Origin: CAYJAD01 sp964372165
GTDB taxonomy: Bacteria > Desulfobacterota > Desulfovibrionia > Desulfovibrionales > Desulfovibrionaceae
Assembly: GCA_964372165.1 (NCBI GenBank)
Contig: CAYJPT010000110.1
Coordinates: 1-8,033 of the forward strand
Reading direction: 5' to 3'
DNA: 8,033 nucleotides
Part shown: positions 1 to 5,999 of the stretch, piece after piece
How positions within the stretch are numbered: the first letter of the stretch is position 1
Layout of the letters: the number at the start of each line of letters is the position of its first letter
Program-made: the position numbers and the translations under genes
Notes under the pieces: model-generated
The model's database searches: none
The model's input: the letters and a program-made list of their open reading frames with translations, nothing else
What the model was told of the DNA's origin: nothing

Positions 1-58
1 GTTATAAATAATGTAGCAAACATTAAAGAAACATTAACCATTAAACGAGGATTTTTTT

Positions 59-664
59 ATGTACAAAAATATTTTCATAGCTTTGTTTTTCTTTTTCATA
101 GCGTTATCATTATCACCTAGCACTGCCCTAGCTGCAGAAGATGCTCGCAGCATTGAATTACCAGCAGCAGATAAAAGTGGTGGAATGCCACTTATGCAAG
201 CATTAGCAGAGCGCAAAAGCACACGTAAGCTCAATAATGAAGCACTAAGCGCACAAGAATTATCAAATATTCTTTGGGCAGCTTGGGGTATCAATCGTGA
301 AGATGGCAAACGTACTATACCAACAGCCAGAAATCAGCAAAAAGTTTCTCTATATTTAGCACATATGGGCGCAATCTGGATTTATGATGCGCAAAATCAT
401 GCCATTCATAAAATTCTTGATGAAGATGTTAGCGCAAAATTTGACGATGCAGCACTAACATTATTCTTCGCTGCTGAAGAAGGTAAATATAGCAATATGC
501 ATGTGGGTTCTATGTATCAAAATGTTGGTTTATATTGCGCTTCAGCAAAACTAGGTAATGTAGTTAGAGCAAAAGGAGTAGATTTTTTACAAGAAAAAAT
601 TGCCCCTTATTTGCCATCAAATTTCACCATCAGAATAACACAAAGTATTGGAAAAATGCAATAA
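59..664 (+). CDS. Exported SagB/ThcOx-type nitroreductase-family flavoprotein
   Basis: The 201-residue product starts with a signal peptide: Lys3, a run of Phe/Ile/Leu at about residues 5-18, then STALA before AEDA, giving a likely signal peptidase I cut after Ala25. The mature protein should therefore lie outside the cytoplasm. The remainder fits the FMN-dependent nitroreductase fold of the SagB/ThcOx subgroup: RKSTRKL (52-58) looks like the N-terminal flavin-phosphate motif, followed by LSAQELSNILWAAWGINR (63-80) and RTIPTARNQQ (85-94). The C-terminal ITQSIGK resembles the usual final strand, so the protein looks full length. Family members carry out flavin-dependent redox reactions; the substrate cannot be read from the sequence. 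The start is supported by GAGG at 47-50, eight bases before the ATG. The gene stands alone, converging on nadB. It lacks the YcaO partner expected in azole biosynthesis, at least within this window. Confidence 0.85.
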   Translation: MYKNIFIALFFFFIALSLSPSTALAAEDARSIELPAADKSGGMPLMQALAERKSTRKLNNEALSAQELSNILWAAWGINREDGKRTIPTARNQQKVSLYLAHMGAIWIYDAQNHAIHKILDEDVSAKFDDAALTLFFAAEEGKYSNMHVGSMYQNVGLYCASAKLGNVVRAKGVDFLQEKIAPYLPSNFTIRITQSIGKMQ

Positions 665-724
665 GATAGCACATTTTGAATAATATCAGATAGTTTTATC
701 TTAATAAATAACAGTGCTGCATAA

Positions 725-774
725 ATAGTCGATGCTAAATAACACATTTCCATGCGTTGCTTAGCATCGACTAT
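725..774. repeat. Perfect 14-bp inverted repeat in convergent intergenic gap
   Basis: ATAGTCGATGCTAA (725-738) is matched exactly by TTAGCATCGACTAT (761-774), with 22 bases between. The interior can extend the stem, because AACACA (741-746) pairs with TGCGTT (753-758) with one mismatch, leaving a small terminal loop. It lies between the stops of the nitroreductase gene and nadB, where a bidirectional terminator would be expected. Neither side carries a T-run, so it is not a canonical intrinsic terminator. It could instead be a 3'-end stabilising structure or a dispersed repeat. Confidence 0.7.
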
Positions 775-812
775 GTAGCTTTAAATATTACAACTTATTT
801 GTGCACAGGTTT

Positions 813-2408
813 TTAATTGACTCGATAATGGCAACCACGACTTTCTTTATTGCGAAGTGCAGCTTGCGTTATGACATAGGCTGTATGTACACCATGAAAT
901 AAATTAATCAGTGGGGGTGTAATTTGAGTGCGTTTATAAAAATCATGAATACGCCTTGATTGGTCACGTAAATCTTGAAAGGCACGGTATAAGCGTGCAT
1001 TAGTACGAGTAATGCCCACATAATTCCACATGGTATGCCGTATGCTTGCCCAATCCTGTGCAATTAATGCCGGATCGTCATTTTGTTCTGTGCCTCCAGG
1101 CTCCCAATTTGGAATAATATCACGTAAACCTTGACTTAATCCAGCTTCGTTTTGACTACGGCTAACAACATCTTTTGCGGCGCACCATCCCCAAGTCAGA
1201 GCCTCAAGTAACGATGTACTTGCTAAACGATTGGCACCATGTACACCTGTGCAAGCACACTCACCAATAGCATAAAGTCCAGTAACATCAGTGCGTCCAT
1301 CTTTATCCACAAGAATACCACCACAAAAATAATGTGCGGCCGGCACAACTGGTATGGTATCATGGTTTATGTCTAAGCCAATACTTTTGCAAATTTTTGA
1401 AACTGTAGGGAAACGCTCACTTAAATCTTGTTCAATATAACGTGCATCCAAGTAAAGACATGGGGCATTAGTTGAAAGCATTTCCGCAACCATAGCTTGT
1501 GACACTATATCACGTGGCGCAAGGTCACCTCGCCCATCATAACGCTGCATAAATGGCTGACCGTGAGCATCAAGCAAACGAGCACCTTCTCCGCGCATTG
1601 CTTCAGTTATTAATGCACGGCGATTAAGTTGCTTTGTATATAATGCTGTAGGGTGAAATTGCATAAATTCTGTATTAATTACACCAACTTTAGCCCTGTG
1701 AGCCATAGATATGGCAGAGCCTACGCATGATTCTGCATTAGTTGAGTGTAAAAACACATTACCAACACCGCCACTTGCAAGTATTGTCCAGTCTGCCAAT
1801 AGCGTTTGAGCTTGTGATGTTTGGGCATTATAAACATAAGCACCAGCACAACGATTTTCCACATGATAACGATAATCGGAATGTCGCCCATGATGTCTGC
1901 TGGTTAATAGGTCAATTGCAAAGCAATTCCATAAGCATTTTATACGCGGATGTTCAAAAATAGCCTTACCAAGCGAGTGCATAATTGTACTTCCGGTATG
2001 GTCAGCTGCATGCAAAATACGTGGAGTATCATGTCCACCTTCACGAGTTAAACGCCATGAGCCATCGCTATTTTTGTCAAAAGGCACTTGTACTCGTTGC
2101 ATAAGAATATGTTCAAGGGCCAAGGGACCATTAGCACAAATGTGCTCCACCGCATCCTTATAATTATAGTGGTGCCCTGCAACAAATATATCATGTGCTA
2201 AATTTTTCTTGTCATCATCTGAAGTTAGATTCGCATTGGCTTTATAAATGACACCACCTTGAGCAAGCTCTGAATTTCCACCACCAATAGAATCTCCAGA
2301 AGACAATAAAAGAACCTCTATTCCAGCATCAGCTAAAGTAAGTGCAGCAGTGCAACCTGCAAGCCCAGAACCTATAACTAAAACTTGAGAATAAAGTCTT
2401 TCTTCCAA
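813..2408 (-). CDS. nadB: L-aspartate oxidase
   Basis: NadB oxidises L-aspartate to iminoaspartate with FAD in the cytoplasm, the first step of de novo NAD synthesis; NadA uses the product. From the TTG start the protein has 531 residues, the usual size for the family. Residues 9-18 form the dinucleotide-binding strand and GSGLAG motif. Further family marks are NSELAQGG, REGGHDTPRILHAADHTG, LASGGVGNVF, FMQFHPTALY, LITEAMRGEGARL, LAPRDIVSQ, PAAHYFCGGI and GVHGANRLASTSLLEAL. The C-terminal helical domain ends in KESRGCHYR, slightly shorter than the common SRGLHY...DYP end. The open frame runs upstream to an ATG at 2636, but those extra 76 codons only shadow the end of nadA. TTG at 2408 has GGAG six bases before it and places the flavin motif at the normal distance from the N terminus. 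It is the last gene of the minus-strand operon. Confidence 0.95.
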   Translation of the reverse strand: MEERLYSQVLVIGSGLAGCTAALTLADAGIEVLLLSSGDSIGGGNSELAQGGVIYKANANLTSDDDKKNLAHDIFVAGHHYNYKDAVEHICANGPLALEHILMQRVQVPFDKNSDGSWRLTREGGHDTPRILHAADHTGSTIMHSLGKAIFEHPRIKCLWNCFAIDLLTSRHHGRHSDYRYHVENRCAGAYVYNAQTSQAQTLLADWTILASGGVGNVFLHSTNAESCVGSAISMAHRAKVGVINTEFMQFHPTALYTKQLNRRALITEAMRGEGARLLDAHGQPFMQRYDGRGDLAPRDIVSQAMVAEMLSTNAPCLYLDARYIEQDLSERFPTVSKICKSIGLDINHDTIPVVPAAHYFCGGILVDKDGRTDVTGLYAIGECACTGVHGANRLASTSLLEALTWGWCAAKDVVSRSQNEAGLSQGLRDIIPNWEPGGTEQNDDPALIAQDWASIRHTMWNYVGITRTNARLYRAFQDLRDQSRRIHDFYKRTQITPPLINLFHGVHTAYVITQAALRNKESRGCHYRVN

Positions 2409-2409
2409 A

Positions 2410-3459
2410 CTACACTCCTGCCACTTCACAAACTCTAAGCATACGCTCAAGAGATTTGCGTGCATACTCAATTTGATTTTGAGGAATTTGCAGTGCATTT
2501 GCACTACCTTTATCAATAGCCTCCAAAGTTGAAAGTAATTTAGGAGCTGTAATTTTTGCCATATGCGAGCAGTATGCATTACGTAAAGGGATAATATCAC
2601 AATGCCCCATATGACGCATACGTAAACGATGCACAAGGTTTGTTTCTGTGCCTATAATAAGTGTCGATCCTTGAGGACTTTTTGCTGCCATATCAATTAA
2701 ATAAGATGTTGAGCCGGCACCGTCAGCACAGCCAACCACTTGTGGAGAACATTCAGGATGTACATAAACAGCACAACCGGGATATTTTTTGCGCATATCT
2801 TGTACAATATTCTCATTAAATTTTGCATGAATAGCACAGCAACCCGGCCAAAGTAACAAGCGTGATTTTTGCACCTTATCATAATCTATTTGGCTACCGC
2901 CGCCACGCACATTTAATATATGCTCTAATGTTTCATCCATACCCAATTGTCGTGCAGTGTTGCGAGCAAGGTTTTTATCCGGTAAAAAAAGAACTTGTTC
3001 AGCTTCATTTAATGCCCATTCAAGCATGGTTTTGGCATTAGCTGACGTACACACTGCCCCACCATATCGCCCAACAACATCTTTTACAGCTAATGAAGTA
3101 TTCACATAAGCTAAGGGAATAATTTTGCCTTTACTATTTATATGTAAATTTTCAAGCACTTTTTCTAATAAAGGCGCTGGTGTCATTTGCGACATAACAC
3201 AATTAGCTAAACTATCTGGAATATAAATATTTTGTCCGTTACGCGCCAATAAGGCCGCAGATTCAGCCATAAAATATACCCCGCAAAAAATAATATGTGG
3301 GGCAGTAACCTTGGCTACCTTTCGTGCAAGTTCTAGTGAGTCACCAGTTATATCGCAATGCTCAACAACACCATCTTCTTGATAATGGTGTCCCACAATG
3401 CAAACTTTGTCACCAAGGCGCTCGCGTAATAATTTAATATATTTAGTTGAATCTAGCAT
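2410..3459 (-). CDS. nadA: Quinolinate synthase A
   Basis: NadA condenses iminoaspartate (from NadB) with dihydroxyacetone phosphate to give quinolinate, using a [4Fe-4S] cluster held by three cysteines. The 349-residue protein has the likely ligands Cys87 (in DSLANCVMSQM), Cys208 (in WPGCCAIH) and Cys297 (in RNAYCSHMAKIT). Substrate-site motifs are GHHYQ (23-27), FCGVYFMAESA (58-68), YVNTSLAVK (118-126), CTSANA (137-142), FLPDKNLARN (158-167) and HPEC (234-237). Length and motifs match the longer, E. coli-like class. The protein is rich in further cysteines, including the adjacent pair 207/208. The ATG is preceded by GAGG, which overlaps the stop region of the upstream membrane-protein gene; only two bases separate the two reading frames. 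The nadB start follows its stop after one base, so the order is membrane protein, nadA, nadB in one transcript. Confidence 0.96.
   Translation of the reverse strand: MLDSTKYIKLLRERLGDKVCIVGHHYQEDGVVEHCDITGDSLELARKVAKVTAPHIIFCGVYFMAESAALLARNGQNIYIPDSLANCVMSQMTPAPLLEKVLENLHINSKGKIIPLAYVNTSLAVKDVVGRYGGAVCTSANAKTMLEWALNEAEQVLFLPDKNLARNTARQLGMDETLEHILNVRGGGSQIDYDKVQKSRLLLWPGCCAIHAKFNENIVQDMRKKYPGCAVYVHPECSPQVVGCADGAGSTSYLIDMAAKSPQGSTLIIGTETNLVHRLRMRHMGHCDIIPLRNAYCSHMAKITAPKLLSTLEAIDKGSANALQIPQNQIEYARKSLERMLRVCEVAGV
2415..2418 (-). promoter_or_regulatory. Ribosome binding site that fixes the nadB TTG start
   Basis: On the minus strand GGAG lies inside the last codons of nadA, followed by TGTAGT and then the TTG at 2408. 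The nadA stop (TAG, 2410-2412) falls between this site and the nadB start. This supports translational coupling of the two genes and the choice of TTG over a GTG at 2429 or the ATG at 2636. Confidence 0.75.
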
Positions 3460-3461
3460 AA

Positions 3462-5012
3462 CTACCTCAAATTAGGACTGGCTTTTGCAACAAATTTGCG
3501 CTTCCAAATCCTCCAAAACCAAACCAAGCCAAGCACAGCATAAACTATCATTATAGCATATAAATTATCTACACCGCTAATATCTGCATCCCAGCTCCAC
3601 ACATATTGACTCCACTGACTAAATACATAGCTTATGGTTAAAGCACTAGCAAGCACTATCCAAATGGGGCAAAGCCAACGCAGTGGGAAGGACTCCTCCC
3701 AAAAAAATGATTTACGATAAAAACGTTTAGACGAAATAGCAACAGTCACAAGCACCATAATAATCATAATAGCAAGAAATAATGACATACCTTTAAGAAC
3801 TGAACAAACAAAGCCTAAGCCCAAAAACCATAAGGTTAGCCGCCAAGCTATTACCTGACGCATCTCTAAGCCATAAGCCAAAAATAATAGCACAGAAGCG
3901 GTGAAAAGAGTTAAGAAATGTAGCAACAAACTAATCCAAGGATTCCAATCTATAAATAAAAAGAAATGTCCGCTTTGCCAAGACGGCAAACTTATAAAAG
4001 CAAGCAGCACCGCACCTACGCAAAAAGTAGCCCAAGCACAAATACTATGCGAAAGAACAGAAAGCCACCTTCCGGCATCACGCAAAATATCCTTGCGCTG
4101 CCTTGCCTCATACACAGCCAGCAATAATGCTGCTGCAAGTAACGGTAAAATAAAATAAATTAGTCTAAAGCACAAAACTGCCGCAACAACAACTTGCTCA
4201 CGTGGGCTATGCGTGAGATGTAAAATAACCAATTCAAAAACACCCACACCACCTGGCACATGGGTTAGCACTACAGCTACCTGTGCCATAAGATAACTTG
4301 GTAAAAATTGTATAAAACCAATATCTAAATCACCTGGTAAAAGCACATACATACAGCCTGCAGCGACAATTAAATCAATGCCTGCAACAATTGCCTGCAA
4401 AATTGCAATTTTAAGTGGCGGAAAAACAAATTCGCGCCCAAAAACATAAATGGGTTTGCGAATAAAGTAACAAGCTACAAAATACGCTAAAGCCATGCCC
4501 AATAAAATCACACCCAAAATCCTAACATCAGTTATTGGCATTTTACTTAGCAATTCTGCCGGAATATTAGGTGGATATACTATAAAAACAAGTCCGCAAA
4601 GCCCTAATGCCCCTACCCAAAAAGTCACAGCAAGCATAAGTACAAGGCGTACAATATCGTGCAGGCTAAATCCCCAAGCTGTATAAAATCTATACCGTAC
4701 AGTTGTACCACCTAAGAGAGCCCCAAAATTATAACTTACAGCTTGCCCTATAAAAGAAACCAAGGCCGTGCGCTGCAAAGGCAGAGGTTTTTTTATGGCA
4801 ACCAAGGCTAACCAATCATAACCTACTAAAATAAGGTAGTTTACTATCATAAGACCCACTGAAGCAAGTAAACGCCAGTCAGGTATTTGGGATAAACTTT
4901 CACTAATTTGAACAAAACTATATGCTTTTAACTTATGGTAAAGCAGGTAAATAGCACCACAAAATATGCTGGTAATTAAAACTGGCCCAAGATAGCGTAG
5001 ATATTTTTTCAT
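3462..5012 (-). CDS. MprF/YbhN-like integral membrane protein (flippase-like domain, no synthase domain)
   Basis: A 516-residue, very hydrophobic protein with roughly 12-14 predicted membrane helices, for example near 9-25, 49-72, 120-146, 165-184, 203-224, 275-300, 323-341, 358-380, 409-427, 446-465 and 484-501. Two conserved blocks place it in the lysylphosphatidylglycerol synthase transmembrane/UPF0104 (YbhN) superfamily: YNFGALLGGTTVRYRFY (94-110) and HVPGGVGVFE (251-260). Its length is that of the N-terminal flippase half of MprF rather than a short YbhN of about 300-340 residues. In MprF that half moves aminoacylated lipid between leaflets and is followed by a soluble synthase domain, which is absent here. 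The protein ends at NLR, two bases before nadA. The substrate is unknown; a lipid or polyisoprenoid-linked molecule is inferred from the family. No Shine-Dalgarno is visible before the ATG, since the upstream stretch is T/C-rich. First gene of the nadA-nadB operon. Confidence 0.82.
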   Translation of the reverse strand: MKKYLRYLGPVLITSIFCGAIYLLYHKLKAYSFVQISESLSQIPDWRLLASVGLMIVNYLILVGYDWLALVAIKKPLPLQRTALVSFIGQAVSYNFGALLGGTTVRYRFYTAWGFSLHDIVRLVLMLAVTFWVGALGLCGLVFIVYPPNIPAELLSKMPITDVRILGVILLGMALAYFVACYFIRKPIYVFGREFVFPPLKIAILQAIVAGIDLIVAAGCMYVLLPGDLDIGFIQFLPSYLMAQVAVVLTHVPGGVGVFELVILHLTHSPREQVVVAAVLCFRLIYFILPLLAAALLLAVYEARQRKDILRDAGRWLSVLSHSICAWATFCVGAVLLAFISLPSWQSGHFFLFIDWNPWISLLLHFLTLFTASVLLFLAYGLEMRQVIAWRLTLWFLGLGFVCSVLKGMSLFLAIMIIMVLVTVAISSKRFYRKSFFWEESFPLRWLCPIWIVLASALTISYVFSQWSQYVWSWDADISGVDNLYAIMIVYAVLGLVWFWRIWKRKFVAKASPNLR

Positions 5013-5082
5013 AAATATGTAGGGGAAAAATGTTAAGCAAAATCTAAAAAATTTTACATACCAACTTCATTAATAATTGTAC

Positions 5083-5111
5083 ATCATATATTTTTTAAGT
5101 TTTTTATGCAA
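5083..5111 (-). promoter_or_regulatory. Candidate sigma70-type promoter for the minus-strand operon
   Basis: Read on the minus strand, TTGCAT (5106-5111) is followed after 17 bases by TATGAT (5083-5088). The -10 matches the consensus at five of six positions, while the -35 matches only TTG. Transcription would start near 5076 and leave a leader of about 64 bases before the membrane-protein ATG at 5012. The region is very AT-rich, so chance matches are likely. Confidence 0.4.
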
Positions 5112-5144
5112 ATATTTCTGCTAAGATAATTTACAAAAATTTCC

Positions 5145-5173
5145 TTGACCACAAGCCAAGTTTTGAGTATTTT
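5145..5173 (+). promoter_or_regulatory. Candidate sigma70-type promoter for greA
   Basis: TTGACC (5145-5150, five of six matches to the -35 consensus) is followed after 17 bases by TATTTT (5168-5173, four of six). The start point would fall near 5180, giving a leader of about 70 bases that contains the hairpin at 5200-5228. It is the best plus-strand promoter match I found upstream of greA. Confidence 0.5.
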
Positions 5174-5199
5174 ATTCGAAATATAATTTTAAAATTTCT

Positions 5200-5234
5200 A
5201 GTACGGCCATTGTCAAGATGGGCGTACTTTTTTT
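5200..5234 (+). terminator. Terminator-like hairpin in the greA leader
   Basis: AGTACGGCCAT (5200-5210) pairs with ATGGGCGTACT (5218-5228) at ten of eleven positions; the single exception is G5206 opposite G5222. The loop is TGTCAAG. The stem runs straight into seven T residues (5228-5234), the layout of an intrinsic terminator. It ends 17 bases before the greA ATG, just ahead of the AAGGGG ribosome binding site. The nearest plus-strand gene upstream ends at 664 and the adjacent gene is divergent, so its natural target is the greA leader transcript itself. An attenuator is the likeliest reading. Confidence 0.7.
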
Positions 5235-5251
5235 ACTAAAAAGGGGTTTTT

Positions 5252-5740
5252 ATGAGTATACCAATTTCTCAACAAGGTTTTGCACAACTAGAAGTTGAGC
5301 TTGAGCGACTGAAAAGTGAACGTCCTGCAATAATCCAAGCAATAAAAGAAGCTCGTGAAGAAGGTGACTTGCGTGAAAATGCAGGTTATGACGCCGCTCG
5401 TGAACGCCAAGGAATGAATGAAGCTCGCATAACATATATTGAATCACGTATGGGACAATTTCAAGTAATTGATCTTGATAGCCTAAGTAGTGACAAAGTT
5501 ATCTTTGGTGCTACAGTTGAAGTGGAAGATGTAGACACAGAGGAAGTAAAGTTCTTCACTCTGCTAGGTCCAGATGAAGCTGATTATGGTACTGGCTCAA
5601 TTTCTGTATTGTCACCAGTTGGACAAGCTTTAATAGGCAAAGAAGAAGGCGATGAAGTAAGCATCGACATCCCACGTGGCCGTGTAACATATGAAATTAT
5701 TTCAATAAAATTCTACGGCACTAAAAGAATACAGTCTTAA
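5252..5740 (+). CDS. greA: Transcription elongation factor GreA
   Basis: GreA enters the secondary channel of RNA polymerase and stimulates cleavage of the backtracked RNA 3' end, rescuing stalled complexes. The 162-residue protein has the standard two-domain layout. An N-terminal antiparallel coiled coil (about 8-75) carries the tip GDLRENAGYDAARERQG (38-54), where Asp39 and Glu42 correspond to the catalytic acidic pair of E. coli GreA. A C-terminal FKBP-like domain (about 80-157) contains TLLGPDEADYGTGSISVLSP and GKEEGDEVSI. The start is supported by AAGGGG at 5240-5245, followed six bases later by the ATG, and by the normal N-terminal length. It appears to be monocistronic, since a 259-base gap with a good terminator follows. 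A terminator-like hairpin in its leader suggests control by premature termination. Confidence 0.97.
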   Translation: MSIPISQQGFAQLEVELERLKSERPAIIQAIKEAREEGDLRENAGYDAARERQGMNEARITYIESRMGQFQVIDLDSLSSDKVIFGATVEVEDVDTEEVKFFTLLGPDEADYGTGSISVLSPVGQALIGKEEGDEVSIDIPRGRVTYEIISIKFYGTKRIQS

Positions 5741-5859
5741 TAACAAAGCAAGGCTCGTTCTTAAATAGAAATCAATTCGGTTAATATTATATTAAACCAA
5801 TAACATTGAATAGCAAATTTTTTTGTTAGCTATCTTGCAAAAACACATTAGTTAAAAAA

Positions 5860-5896
5860 TGCACTTCATACTTATTGAAGTTTGCAATTTTTTTTT
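5860..5896 (+). terminator. Intrinsic terminator downstream of greA
   Basis: TGC plus ACTTCA (5860-5868) pairs with TGAAGT (5876-5881) and GCA (5884-5886), with a two-base TT bulge and a seven-base loop. After A5887 come nine T residues (5888-5896). This is the strongest terminator signal in the window. It lies about 120 bases after the greA stop and 100 bases before mtaB, so it most simply ends the greA transcript. An alternative pairing also exists: TTTGCAA (5881-5887) with TTGCAAA (5895-5901) across the T-run. Confidence 0.72.
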
Positions 5897-5931
5897 GCAA
5901 AATATTACAGTATTTATCATGTGCATTCTCG

Positions 5932-5959
5932 AAAATAGCACACAAAAACGCTATTTTTT
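5932..5959 (+). terminator. Weak terminator-like hairpin ahead of mtaB
   Basis: AAAATAGC (5932-5939) pairs perfectly with GCTATTTT (5950-5957) around a ten-base A/C-rich loop, and the T-run continues to 5959. The stem has only two G-C pairs, so it would be a weak terminator. It stands about 40 bases before the mtaB ATG and just ahead of the only purine-rich AAGGA in the leader (5960-5964). It may act on mtaB expression or may simply reflect AT-rich sequence. Confidence 0.4.
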
Positions 5960-5999
5960 AAGGATATGAAAATTTTAATAATAAACAAAGTGCTATTCA

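Noticed and set aside
3..8. TATAAA as a -10 element for the nitroreductase gene
   Set aside because: A -35 partner would lie outside the window, and TATAAA-like strings are common in this AT-rich DNA.
688..701. AGATA-GTTT-TATCT hairpin as the nitroreductase terminator
   Set aside because: The stem has five mostly A-T pairs and no T-run follows, so it is too weak to call.
1742..1963. Plus-strand frame of 73 codons inside nadB
   Set aside because: It lies opposite a well-conserved part of NadB and has low-complexity His-rich content typical of an antisense shadow.
2409..2636. N-terminal extension of NadB (76 codons upstream of the TTG)
   Set aside because: It lies wholly within nadA in another frame, shows no NadB-like sequence, and TTG 2408 has a proper ribosome binding site.
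5250..5447. Minus-strand frame opposite the start of greA
   Set aside because: Its Leu/His-rich product is the antisense reading of the GreA coiled coil; there is no sign of an independent gene.
5810..5833. ATAGC...GCTAT hairpin after greA with a T-run inside
   Set aside because: The T-run is in the loop, not after the stem, and the stem is only five pairs, so it does not fit a terminator. The same ATAGC/GCTAT pair recurs at 5935-5954 but the match is too short to call a repeat.
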